NCBI GenBank assembly: GCA_038324115.1
Contig: JBBQHQ010000137.1
Location: 1 to 6,437, forward strand
Origin: Gaiellasilicea sp038324115
Lineage (GTDB): Bacteria > Actinomycetota > Thermoleophilia > Gaiellales > Gaiellaceae
Direction: 5' to 3'
Length of the DNA stretch: 6,437 bases
The notes beneath the pieces were generated by a model. It had not been told where the DNA came from, did no database searches, and was given only the letters and a program-made list of their open reading frames with translations. The first letter of the stretch is position 1. The number at the start of each line of letters is the position of its first letter. The position numbers were made by a program, and so were the translations under genes. Below are positions 1 through 5,536 of the stretch, one piece after another.

Positions 1-915
1 GTCGCCGATCCCGACCGGCCGCTTCCCGGCCTCGCGCCGAACGAGCTCGGCCAGGTGCCGATCGTGATGCACCACATGATCCGGCCGGATCGGGTCGGGG
101 AGTACGACCAGACGCCGGCCGAGTTCCGCGCCGAGCTCCAGTACCTGTGGGACAACGGCTACCAGCCCGTCAACGTGGGCGACCTCGTCGCAGGCACGTT
201 CGACGTCCCTCGCGGAACGACGCCGGTCGGGATGACGTTCGACGATGCGACCACCTTCCAGATCTCGCTGGACGCCAGGGGCCGCGTGGTGCCGTCGACC
301 GCGGTCGGGATCATGCTCGAGTTCGCGCGGAAGCACCCGGGGTTCACCCCGGCCGGGACGTTCTACGTGAACCGAACGCCGTTCGGGAGCGCGGCTGCAG
401 CGAAGCGGGTGGTGCCGTGGCTCACCGCTCACGGCTTCGAGATCGGGAACCACACCCACGATCACGTACCGCTGCGGCCGCTCGACCCGGAGACGATCCG
501 GAAGGAGATGGCGACGGGTGCCGGCGTGATCCACGAGCTGCTTCCCGGCTACCGGATCCGCTCGATGGCTCTCCCGCTGGGATCCCTTCCGCACGACCCG
601 CAGCTTGTCGTCCGCGGCAGCTGGCGGGGCACGAGCTATGGGCCCTACGCGGTCATGCTCGTCGGTGCGAATCCGGCGCCCTCTCCCTACTCGCGTGACT
701 TCGACAGGGCCGCGGTGCCGCGGATCCGTAGCTCCCAGCTTCCCTGGCCGGCCGAGAGCGACTTCGCGTTCGGGGACTGGATGCGCCGGTTCGAGCAGAG
801 CCCGGAGACGCGCTACGTCTCCGACGGCAACCCGAACAGCATCGCTGTGCGGAAGGGCGACGAGGACTCGCTCGCGCCGCGCTTCGCCGGGCGCGCCGCC
901 GTCTCCGGCAGCTGA
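1..915 (+). CDS. Polysaccharide deacetylase (NodB-type), 5' end missing
   Basis: Metal-dependent carbohydrate esterase 4 family enzyme that removes N- or O-acetyl groups from a polysaccharide; such proteins usually act on cell wall or extracellular glycans. The frame is open from base 1 to the TGA at 913-915, so 304 residues are visible and the true start lies upstream. A GTG at 55 is in frame, but it falls inside the conserved GQVPIVMHHMI segment that opens the domain, so I treat it as an internal valine. Motif 1 is TFDD at visible residues 79-82 (catalytic and metal Asp). Motif 2 is HTHDH at 151-155 (metal His 151 and 155). Between them lies a long insert ending in GTFYVN, as in a subgroup of secreted deacetylases. 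The usual RxxPYG motif 3 appears as ALPLG without the arginine. Any signal peptide would be in the missing part. Substrate is unknown; the family call is firm. Confidence 0.88.
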   Translation, partial: VADPDRPLPGLAPNELGQVPIVMHHMIRPDRVGEYDQTPAEFRAELQYLWDNGYQPVNVGDLVAGTFDVPRGTTPVGMTFDDATTFQISLDARGRVVPSTAVGIMLEFARKHPGFTPAGTFYVNRTPFGSAAAAKRVVPWLTAHGFEIGNHTHDHVPLRPLDPETIRKEMATGAGVIHELLPGYRIRSMALPLGSLPHDPQLVVRGSWRGTSYGPYAVMLVGANPAPSPYSRDFDRAAVPRIRSSQLPWPAESDFAFGDWMRRFEQSPETRYVSDGNPNSIAVRKGDEDSLAPRFAGRAAVSGS

Positions 916-953
916 GCCTGCGCCGGCCCTCGCGCCGGGTGCCCCCGAGACCG

Positions 954-959
954 TAGCCT
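954..959 (+). promoter_or_regulatory. Candidate -10 box for the importer operon (leaderless start)
   Basis: TAGCCT matches the actinobacterial TAnnnT -10 element and ends 7 bases before the GTG at 967, so transcription could begin at or next to the start codon. No Shine-Dalgarno sequence is visible before this GTG, which agrees with a leaderless mRNA. No convincing -35 hexamer is seen. This is inference from spacing and sequence only. Confidence 0.45.
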
Positions 960-966
960 TCCGGGC

Positions 967-1938
967 GTGAGCGCGCGGCGCCAGGCCGTCGAGATCGATT
1001 TCGACCACGCCACCAAGGTCTATCCCGGCCGCCCGGCTCCAGCGGTGGACGAGCTGACGCTGACGATCCCCGCCGGGGAGATCTGCTGTCTCGTCGGCCC
1101 GTCCGGCGGCGGCAAGACGACGGCGATGAAGCTCGTCAACCGGCTCGTCGAGCTGACCTCGGGCGACGTCCGGATCGACGGCGAGAGCGTCACGTCCCTC
1201 GACCCGACGGAGCTGCGGCGGGGGATCGGCTACGTGATCCAGCAGGTCGGGCTCTTCCCGCATCTGACCGTGGCCGAGAACGTCGCCACCGTGCCCCGGC
1301 TGCTCGGGTGGCCGAGGGGCCGGATCAGAACCCGGGTGGACGAGCTGCTCGACCTCGTCGATCTGCCCGCGGTCGACTACCGCTCGCGGTACGCGGCCCA
1401 GCTCTCCGGCGGTGAGCGCCAGCGGGTCGGGCTCGCGCGGGCGCTCGCGGCCGACCCGCCGGTGCTCCTGATGGACGAGCCGTTCGGGGCGCTCGACCCG
1501 ATCACCCGGACCCGGCTCCAGAACGCGCTGCTGGAGCTGCACGAGGCCGTCCCGAAGACGATCGTCTTCGTGACCCACGACATCGACGAGGCGATCCTGC
1601 TCGGCGACCGGATCGCGATCCTCCACGAGGGCGGCGTGCTCGCACAGTACGACACTCCCGACGCGATCCTCGCGCGGCCGGCGAACGAGTTCGTCGCCCG
1701 CTTCGTCGGCGCCGACCGCGGCCTGAAGCGCCTCTCGCTCCTCCGCCTCGGCGAGGTCGAGCTGGAGCCCGTGGACGGCGCAGACGGCCTGCCGGAGCTC
1801 GACGCCGGGACCACGCTCCGCGACGCGGTCTCGGCGATGCTCACGGAGGGCGTGAGTAGCGTCGTCGTCGTCTCCGAGGGCCGGCCCGCCGGCACGCTCA
1901 CCCTCGCCCGCTTGACCCAGCTCCTCGGCGAGGCATGA
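967..1938 (+). CDS. opuCA: Quaternary-amine (glycine betaine/carnitine/choline) ABC transporter ATPase with C-terminal CBS unit
   Basis: Cytoplasmic ATPase subunit of an OpuC/ProV-type compatible-solute importer, 323 residues. Visible motifs in order are Walker A GPSGGGKTT (44-52), Q-loop IQQVGLFPHLT (91-101), signature LSGGERQ (146-152), Walker B VLLMDEP (166-172) with D-loop ALDP (175-178), and the switch His in VTHD (H204). The stretch RRGIGYVIQQVGLFPHLTVA is characteristic of the OpuCA/ProV branch. The C-terminal part (about 278-323) resembles one CBS motif; Bacillus OpuCA is longer, with two. GTG 967 is the only start codon between the preceding in-frame stop at 913 and the conserved N-terminus. 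The stop overlaps the next gene's ATG as ATGA, so translation is probably coupled. The family is certain; the exact solute is not. Confidence 0.93.
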   Translation: MSARRQAVEIDFDHATKVYPGRPAPAVDELTLTIPAGEICCLVGPSGGGKTTAMKLVNRLVELTSGDVRIDGESVTSLDPTELRRGIGYVIQQVGLFPHLTVAENVATVPRLLGWPRGRIRTRVDELLDLVDLPAVDYRSRYAAQLSGGERQRVGLARALAADPPVLLMDEPFGALDPITRTRLQNALLELHEAVPKTIVFVTHDIDEAILLGDRIAILHEGGVLAQYDTPDAILARPANEFVARFVGADRGLKRLSLLRLGEVELEPVDGADGLPELDAGTTLRDAVSAMLTEGVSSVVVVSEGRPAGTLTLARLTQLLGEA

Positions 1939-2645
1939 CCGGCGGTCCCGTGATCCCGGAGTTCGGCCGGGGCTCGGACTGCGTGCGCGAGAACCACGCC
2001 TTCTGCTGGGGCTGGGTGCAGGACAACTGGAGCGGGCTGCTCTGGCCGCGGCTCGTCGAGCACGTGCAGCTGACCGCGATCGCCGTCTCGATCGGGTTCG
2101 TGATCGCGTTCGCCGCGGCGCTCCTCGCCTACCGCTTCGGCTGGTTCGAGACCCCGTTCGGGACGTTCTCGGCGCTGCTCTACACGATCCCGAGCCTGGC
2201 CCTCTTCCAGCTCCTCGTCCCGATCACCGGGCTGACGGTCACCACCGTCGAGATCGCGCTCGTCTCGTACACACTCCTGATCCTCTTCCGGAACATCCTC
2301 TCCGGGCTGCGGGGGACGCCGCCCGAGGTGCTCGAGGCCGCCCGCGGGATGGGCCTGACCCGGATGCAGACGCTCCTTCGGGTCGAGCTGCCGCTGGCGC
2401 TGCCCGCGATCGTGGCCGGCATCCGGATCGCCACGGTGACCACGATCAGCCTCGCGACCGTGGCGGCGTTCGTGCTCCCGCAGGGTCTCGGCCAGCCGAT
2501 CCTCGGCGGCCTGCGCACGTTCTTCCAGACCAAGTTCATCGCCGCCGGCCTGCTCGCGGTCGCGCTGGCGATCGTCGCTGACGCCGCTCTCGTCCTCGTG
2601 CAGCGGGCCCTCACCCCGTGGGTCCGGGTGAAGCGGGTCCAATGA
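1935..2645 (+). CDS. Quaternary-amine ABC transporter permease, first subunit (OpuCB-like)
   Basis: Integral membrane subunit of the importer encoded around it, 236 residues. Hydrophobic segments lie at about 44-65, 78-98, 102-122, 154-182 and 200-225, as in the short BPD-type inner-membrane permeases. The cytoplasmic coupling (EAA) loop that docks on the ATPase reads EVLEAARGMGLTRMQ (131-145) followed by RVELPLALP (149-157). An N-terminal extension before the first membrane segment carries two cysteines (C16 and C24) and several tryptophans (25, 27, 32, 37). The ATG at 1935 overlaps the ATPase stop by 4 bases, which supports this start although no well-spaced ribosome binding site precedes it; a GTG at 1950 is a weaker alternative. 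Its own stop overlaps the next permease in the same way. It probably forms a heterodimer with that second permease. Confidence 0.92.
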   Translation: MTGGPVIPEFGRGSDCVRENHAFCWGWVQDNWSGLLWPRLVEHVQLTAIAVSIGFVIAFAAALLAYRFGWFETPFGTFSALLYTIPSLALFQLLVPITGLTVTTVEIALVSYTLLILFRNILSGLRGTPPEVLEAARGMGLTRMQTLLRVELPLALPAIVAGIRIATVTTISLATVAAFVLPQGLGQPILGGLRTFFQTKFIAAGLLAVALAIVADAALVLVQRALTPWVRVKRVQ

Positions 2646-3367
2646 GCCTGCTCGGCGTCCAATACATCCTTGGAGCGCAGGGAGCTGTCTTCGTGGACGC
2701 CGTCCGGTTCGTCGCCGACAACGCATCCTTCGTCGGCGGGAAGACCGTCGAGCACCTCCTCCTCGCGGGCGCCGCGATCGGGATCTCGATCGCCGTCGCC
2801 GTCCCGCTCGGGGTCTGGCTCGGCCATCTCCACCGCGGCTCGTTCCTCGCGATCAGCGTCGGCAACCTCGGCCGCGCCCTACCCAGCCTCGCGGTGATCG
2901 CCTTCGGGCTGCCGCTCTTCGGGATCTCGTTCACGAACGTGCTCGTCGCGCTCGTCGTGCTCGCGGTGCCGCCGATCCTGACCAACACCTACGTGGCCGT
3001 GGACGGGATCGACCGGGACGCCGTCGAGGCGGCGCGTGGGATGGGGATGTCGGGGCCGCAGGTGCTCTGGCGGGTCGAGCTGCCGCTGGCGCTTCCGCTC
3101 CTCTTCGCCGGCGTCCGGACGTCCTCGATCTACGTGATCGGGACGGCGACGATCGCCGCGATCGCGGGCGGGGGCGGCCTCGGCGACATCATCGTCAACC
3201 AGGCGAGCTACCGGGTCGAGGGCGTGATCGGGGCGGCGATGTGCGTCTCGCTGCTCGCGCTCGCCGTGGACGGCCTCCTCGCGGCCGTCCAGCGGGCGGT
3301 CACGCCCCGAGGACTGAGGGCGGGGGCGGGCGGGGAACCTGCCGTCGTGGCGGGGTCGTCCGGTTAG
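2642..3367 (+). CDS. Quaternary-amine ABC transporter permease, second subunit (OpuCD-like)
   Basis: Second membrane subunit of the same importer, 241 residues from ATG 2642. I chose this ATG because it overlaps the previous stop as ATGA, repeating the junction upstream; a GTG at 2618 would add eight residues lying over the end of the first permease. Hydrophobic segments lie at about 39-61, 69-93, 97-120, 148-175 and 195-217. The EAA loop is AVEAARGMGMSGPQVLWRVE (127-146), closely similar to that of the first permease, so the two are diverged paralogues. The GTATIAAIAGGGGLG segment near residue 164 is typical of this permease family. The last 20 or so residues are a Gly/Ala-rich tail of no known role. 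The TAG stop lies inside a candidate promoter and inverted repeat for the next gene. Confidence 0.92.
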   Translation: MSLLGVQYILGAQGAVFVDAVRFVADNASFVGGKTVEHLLLAGAAIGISIAVAVPLGVWLGHLHRGSFLAISVGNLGRALPSLAVIAFGLPLFGISFTNVLVALVVLAVPPILTNTYVAVDGIDRDAVEAARGMGMSGPQVLWRVELPLALPLLFAGVRTSSIYVIGTATIAAIAGGGGLGDIIVNQASYRVEGVIGAAMCVSLLALAVDGLLAAVQRAVTPRGLRAGAGGEPAVVAGSSG

Positions 3368-3378
3368 GGTTGCCGGAC
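3358..3378 (+). repeat. Perfect 6-bp inverted repeat between permease and binding-protein genes
   Basis: GTCCGG (3358-3363) and CCGGAC (3373-3378) are exact reverse complements separated by 9 bases. The spacer holds the permease TAG stop and a candidate -10 box. As DNA it could be an operator over the promoter; as RNA it could form a stem-loop at the permease/binding-protein junction. There is no U-tract, so it is not a typical terminator. Confidence 0.4.
3365..3370 (+). promoter_or_regulatory. Candidate -10 box for the substrate-binding protein gene
   Basis: TAGGGT fits TAnnnT and would start transcription near 3377, giving a leader of about 34 bases. It overlaps the stop codon of the second permease. 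No clear -35 hexamer is visible 16-18 bases upstream. An extra promoter here would suit the usual need for more binding protein than permease, but read-through from the upstream operon is equally possible. Confidence 0.3.
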
Positions 3379-3397
3379 ACCCGTTTCCCACCCTCGA

Positions 3398-3404
3398 AAG
3401 GGGA
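3398..3404 (+). promoter_or_regulatory. Shine-Dalgarno sequence of the substrate-binding protein
   Basis: The purine run AAGGGGA ends 6 bases before the ATG at 3411. It is the clearest ribosome binding site of the importer operon and fixes this start. CCCT at 3391-3394 can pair with AGGG at 3399-3402 across a CGAA loop, but four base pairs alone are weak. Confidence 0.7.
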
Positions 3405-3410
3405 CCCGGC

Positions 3411-4358
3411 ATGAAACCGACCTGGCGCAGACTCTCCTGGATCACCCTGATCCTCTCCGCGCTCATTCTCTCCGTCGCCGGTTGCGGCGGCGACGACAAC
3501 TCGGCCTCGTCCGACACGACCGGCGGCTCCGGTGCCGACAAGTCCGCGGCCACCGTCACGATCGGGACGAAGGACTTCACCGAGGAGTTCATCCTCGGCG
3601 AGCTCTACGCCCAGGCGCTCGAGGCGAAGGGCTACACCGTCCAGCTGAAGAAGAACATCGGCTCGACGGAGATCATCGACAAGGCCCTCACCTCGGGCGA
3701 GATCAACTTCTACCCCGAGTACACGGGCACCGCCCTCACCGTCGTCCACGGTGCCGAGCAGTCGGAGGCGACCGCTCAGGCCACCTACGACGCCGCGAAG
3801 ACGGCGTACGAGGCCCGGGGCCAGACCCTGCTCGAGATGACCCTTTTCTCGGACTCGGACGCGCTCGCCATGCGCGCGGCGGACGCGGACGGGATCGCCA
3901 CGATCGGCGACCTGAAGGACTTCAAGGGCGGCAGCTTCAAGCTCGGGGGCCAGCCGGAGTTCAAGACGCGGGCCCAGGGGCTCCCCGGCCTGGAGAAGAA
4001 CTACGGCCTGACGGGGATCACGTTCGTGCCGTTCGCGGGGATCTCCCCGTACGAGGCGCTGGACGGGAACAACGTCGACGTCGCGGCGATCTTCTCGACC
4101 GACCCGCCGCTCGCGAGCGGGAAGTACGTCGTGCTCGAGGACACCGAGGCGCAGTTCGGCTTCCAGAACGTTGCGCCCGTCGTCGACCAGTCGCTCGTGG
4201 ACACACTCGGCTCGGAGTTCACCGACACCGTCAACGCGGTCTCGGCGCTCCTGACCGACGAGGCGATCATCGCGATGAACTCGGCGGTCGCGATCGACCA
4301 GCAGCCCGAGGCGGAGGTCGCGAAGCAGTTCCTGCAGGAGAACGGCCTGCTCGGCTAG
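3411..4358 (+). CDS. Glycine betaine/carnitine/choline-type substrate-binding lipoprotein (OpuCC/ProX-like)
   Basis: Extracytoplasmic solute receptor of the importer, 315 residues. The N-terminus is a lipoprotein signal: positive residues (K2, R6, R7), a hydrophobic run (about 8-22) and a lipobox VAGC with the lipidated cysteine at 25. A Ser/Gly/Asp/Thr-rich linker follows to about residue 47. The mature domain opens with TIGTKDFTEEFILGELYAQ (50-68), then GSTEIIDKAL (84-93) and INFYPEYTGTAL (98-109), all hallmarks of the OpuAC/OpuCC family. Later, YEALDGNNVDVAAIFSTD (214-231) matches the second-lobe motif that lines the ligand pocket; an aromatic residue (F228) precedes STD, where I recall tyrosine being common. 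Such proteins hold the quaternary ammonium group in an aromatic cage, which fits these tyrosines, but the solute cannot be read off. It ends 16 bases from the convergent thymidine kinase stop. Confidence 0.93.
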   Translation: MKPTWRRLSWITLILSALILSVAGCGGDDNSASSDTTGGSGADKSAATVTIGTKDFTEEFILGELYAQALEAKGYTVQLKKNIGSTEIIDKALTSGEINFYPEYTGTALTVVHGAEQSEATAQATYDAAKTAYEARGQTLLEMTLFSDSDALAMRAADADGIATIGDLKDFKGGSFKLGGQPEFKTRAQGLPGLEKNYGLTGITFVPFAGISPYEALDGNNVDVAAIFSTDPPLASGKYVVLEDTEAQFGFQNVAPVVDQSLVDTLGSEFTDTVNAVSALLTDEAIIAMNSAVAIDQQPEAEVAKQFLQENGLLG

Positions 4359-4374
4359 CTAGGCGGGCGGTGCG

Positions 4375-4986
4375 TCAGGCTGCGACTGCTGCGAGGTCCG
4401 CACCGGCCTCGTGGCAGTCGCGGCAGCGCGCCTCGTACTGCTCGTTCGCCCCGACCACGATCGTGGCGCCCGAGTAGGGGGCGGGCTCGCCGTCGACGAG
4501 GCGCTGCGTGGTCGTCGCCGGGCCGCCGCAGCGGTGACAGACGGCCTGGAGCTTGTCCACGAACTCCGCGTGGGCGAGCAGCTCCGGCATCGGGCCGAAG
4601 GGGAGGCGGCGGAAGTCCTGGTCGAGCCCGGCTGCGAGGACGCGGACGCCCGCGTCGGCGAGCGCGAGCGCGACGCCGACGACGTCGGCCTCGAAGAACT
4701 GCACCTCGTCGATCCCGACCACCTCGAAGCCCTGGTTCTCGACATTCTGTGCCCGCGCCACGAGCTCGGGGACGGAGGCCACCGGGACGCCGCGCATCCG
4801 CGCGCCCGCGTGGCTGACGACGTCCTCGGCCGCGTAGCGGTCGTCGATCCGCGGCTTGAAGAGGATCACGCGCTGGCCCGCGATCTCGGCGCGGCGCAGC
4901 CGGCGGAGCATCTCCTCGCTCTTGCCGCTGAACATCGGCCCGCAGATCACCTCGAGCCAGCCGCCGCTGGGGTTGTGCCTGATCAC
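4375..4986 (-). CDS. tdk: Thymidine kinase (type II, TK1-like)
   Basis: Salvage enzyme that phosphorylates thymidine to dTMP with ATP in the cytoplasm; 203 residues from the start chosen here. Visible features are the P-loop GPMFSGKS (16-23), FKPRIDDRY (43-51), IDEVQFF (92-98) whose E94 matches the catalytic Glu of the family, GLDQDFRRLPFGPM (120-133), and a zinc site made by CHRC (150-153) and CRDC (188-191), flanking a lasso segment with TQRL and the nucleoside-binding YEAR (184-187). The start is uncertain. GTG 4986 lies exactly 7 bases after a TAGAGT -10 box, as in a leaderless mRNA. GTG 4995 (three more residues) overlaps that box, and the frame stays open to an ATG at 5076, which would add an unconserved Arg/Ser-rich stretch. 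Type II enzymes usually begin close to the LEVICGPMFSGK strand, so a short N-terminus is preferred. It converges on the importer operon. Confidence 0.93.
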   Translation of the reverse strand: MIRHNPSGGWLEVICGPMFSGKSEEMLRRLRRAEIAGQRVILFKPRIDDRYAAEDVVSHAGARMRGVPVASVPELVARAQNVENQGFEVVGIDEVQFFEADVVGVALALADAGVRVLAAGLDQDFRRLPFGPMPELLAHAEFVDKLQAVCHRCGGPATTTQRLVDGEPAPYSGATIVVGANEQYEARCRDCHEAGADLAAVAA

Positions 4987-4993
4987 CGTGGCC

Positions 4994-4999
4994 ACTCTA
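4994..4999 (-). promoter_or_regulatory. Candidate -10 box for thymidine kinase (leaderless start)
   Basis: On the minus strand the sequence is TAGAGT, a TAnnnT match, followed by 7 bases and GTG 4986. This is the same box-to-start distance as at 967. The -35 position (about 5017-5022) has no consensus hexamer but lies inside a perfect dyad. Confidence 0.45.
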
Positions 5000-5014
5000 G
5001 GAGACGGGTCGGAT

Positions 5015-5036
5015 GAACGGCGAAGAGAGGCCGTTC
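5015..5036. repeat. Perfect 7-bp dyad upstream of thymidine kinase (possible operator)
   Basis: GAACGGC (5015-5021) and GCCGTTC (5030-5036) are exact reverse complements separated by 8 bases; one more T-G wobble pair is possible in RNA. It covers the expected -35 zone of the tdk promoter and lies upstream of the divergent small ORF. An overlapping alternative hairpin uses GGCC at 5029-5032 and 5037-5040 around GTTC. No U-tract follows on either strand and no gene ends here, so an operator for a dimeric regulator is more likely than a terminator. Confidence 0.4.
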
Positions 5037-5076
5037 GGCCCATGCAGGCGCTCCGGGGCGCGGGCACCCTGCGCAC

Positions 5077-5190
5077 ATGACCCCGCTCGCCCTCTCCCTG
5101 CTCTCGTTCTCGCTCCTGCTCCTCGCGGGGATGTGCCTCGGCTGCTTCCGCATGCTCGTCCCGGCCCCGGCGGCCGGCCGGCGCGACTGA
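5077..5190 (+). CDS. Small single-span membrane protein, 37 aa (hypothetical)
   Basis: I do not recognise this protein. ATG 5077 to TGA 5188-5190 encodes 37 residues: a neutral N-terminus, one hydrophobic segment (about 3-24, very rich in Leu and Ser), a CLGC motif (C20, C23) at its end, and a short basic tail (R25, R35, R36) with Pro/Ala. By the positive-inside rule the C-terminus would be cytoplasmic. All 37 sense codons end in G or C while second positions are T-rich, the three-base pattern of real genes in such a genome. Neither cysteine fits a standard lipobox. No strong Shine-Dalgarno sequence is seen; CACCCT (5065-5070), sharing A2 and T6 with TAnnnT, ends 6 bases before the ATG, so a leaderless start is conceivable. 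It is divergent from tdk and lies 65 bases before the tRNA. It could still be a chance frame. Confidence 0.5.
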   Translation: MTPLALSLLSFSLLLLAGMCLGCFRMLVPAPAAGRRD

Positions 5191-5237
5191 GCGGCGCGAA
5201 CCGGGGCGCCTGCCGGGCCCGCGGGCAAAGACGCTGC

Positions 5238-5243
5238 TACACT
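5238..5243 (+). promoter_or_regulatory. Candidate -10 box for the tRNA-Met/rpmG/secE/nusG cluster
   Basis: TACACT fits TAnnnT and would start transcription near 5250, just ahead of the tRNA 5' end at 5256. No consensus -35 hexamer is seen; the region 17-20 bases upstream is extremely GC-rich and holds the palindrome GCCCGCGGGC (5217-5226). No other promoter candidate is seen before rpmG. Confidence 0.5.
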
Positions 5244-5255
5244 CGTTCTCCTCGC

Positions 5256-5329
5256 GGCGGCGTAGCTCAGTTGGTTAGAGCAGCGGAATCATAATCCGCG
5301 TGTCGCAGGTTCGAGTCCTGCCGCCGCTA
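5256..5329 (+). tRNA. tRNA-Met (CAU anticodon), elongator type
   Basis: A complete 74-base cloverleaf. The acceptor strands are GGCGGCG (5256-5262) and CGCCGCT (5322-5328) with a G-U wobble at the first pair, and the discriminator is A5329. The D-stem is GCTC/GAGC around a 9-base loop. The anticodon stem is GCGGA/TCCGC with loop ATCATAA and anticodon CAT at 5290-5292. The variable loop has 5 bases, and the T-stem is GCAGG/CCTGC with loop TTCGAGT. No CCA is encoded. The initiator is excluded because its anticodon stem needs three consecutive G-C pairs next to the loop and position 1 is normally unpaired. A lysidine-modified tRNA-Ile2 also has a CAT anticodon and is the only real alternative; the position before rpmG, as in mycobacteria, favours methionine. 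Confidence 0.93.
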
Positions 5330-5374
5330 CTCTCTGAGACCCCTTTTCCCCGAAACCGAAAGAACACGATCTAG

Positions 5375-5536
5375 ATGGCAGCCGGAGTACGAGTCGCGAT
5401 CACGCTCGCCTGCACTGAGTGCAAGCGCCGCAACTACCAGACGAACAAGTCGAAGCGGAACACGCCCGACCGCGTCGAGTTCAAGAAGTACTGCCGCTGG
5501 TGCTCCCAGCACACGCTGCACCGGGAGACGCGCTAG
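5375..5536 (+). CDS. rpmG: 50S ribosomal protein L33
   Basis: Small protein of the large ribosomal subunit, 53 residues, the usual bacterial length. It has RVAITLACTECKRRNYQTNK (6-25) and KKYCRWCSQHTLHRETR at the end. The cysteines C13/C16 and C40/C43 form two CxxC pairs, so this is the zinc-ribbon (C+) form. ATG 5375 is the only sensible start; the leader has only a weak purine run (GAAAG at 5357-5361), and the gene is probably on the same transcript as the tRNA that ends 45 bases earlier. The final G of its TAG stop is the first base of the secE GTG, so the two are likely translationally coupled. Confidence 0.95.
   Translation: MAAGVRVAITLACTECKRRNYQTNKSKRNTPDRVEFKKYCRWCSQHTLHRETR

Noticed and set aside
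920..938. Direct repeat GCGCCGG (920-926 and 932-938) near the -35 zone of the importer promoter.
   Set aside because: Seven-base GC-only repeats are expected by chance in this composition; no further copies support an operator.
2618..2641. Earlier GTG start for the second permease.
   Set aside because: ATG 2642 repeats the ATGA overlap seen at the previous junction, and the extra eight residues only lie over the end of the first permease.
1377..2726. Long open frame on the minus strand (449 codons) opposite the ATPase and first permease.
   Set aside because: It is rich in Arg, Pro, Asp and Glu with no domain, and lies opposite two genes with clear motifs; high GC makes such antisense frames common.
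4355..4362. Palindrome CTAGCTAG at the lipoprotein stop codon.
   Set aside because: Eight bases, too short to support a site; it partly reflects the TAG stop itself.
4368..4405. Inverted repeat CGGTGCG/CGCACCG between the convergent lipoprotein and tdk ends, considered as a terminator.
   Set aside because: The loop is 24 bases, no U-tract follows on either strand, and half of it lies inside tdk. No convincing terminator is seen for either gene.
3482..4477. Long plus-strand frame (331 codons) overlapping the binding-protein gene.
   Set aside because: It is an Arg/Gly/Asp-rich shadow of the lipoprotein gene in another frame and runs into the opposite-strand thymidine kinase.
4987..5076. N-terminal extension of thymidine kinase up to ATG 5076.
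   Set aside because: The added residues are Arg/Ser/Pro-rich and not part of the family fold; the extension would bury a -10 box and the 7-bp dyad inside the gene.
5217..5226. Ten-base palindrome GCCCGCGGGC upstream of the tRNA promoter.
   Set aside because: Pure GC palindromes of this length arise easily here and nothing else marks it as a binding site or terminator.
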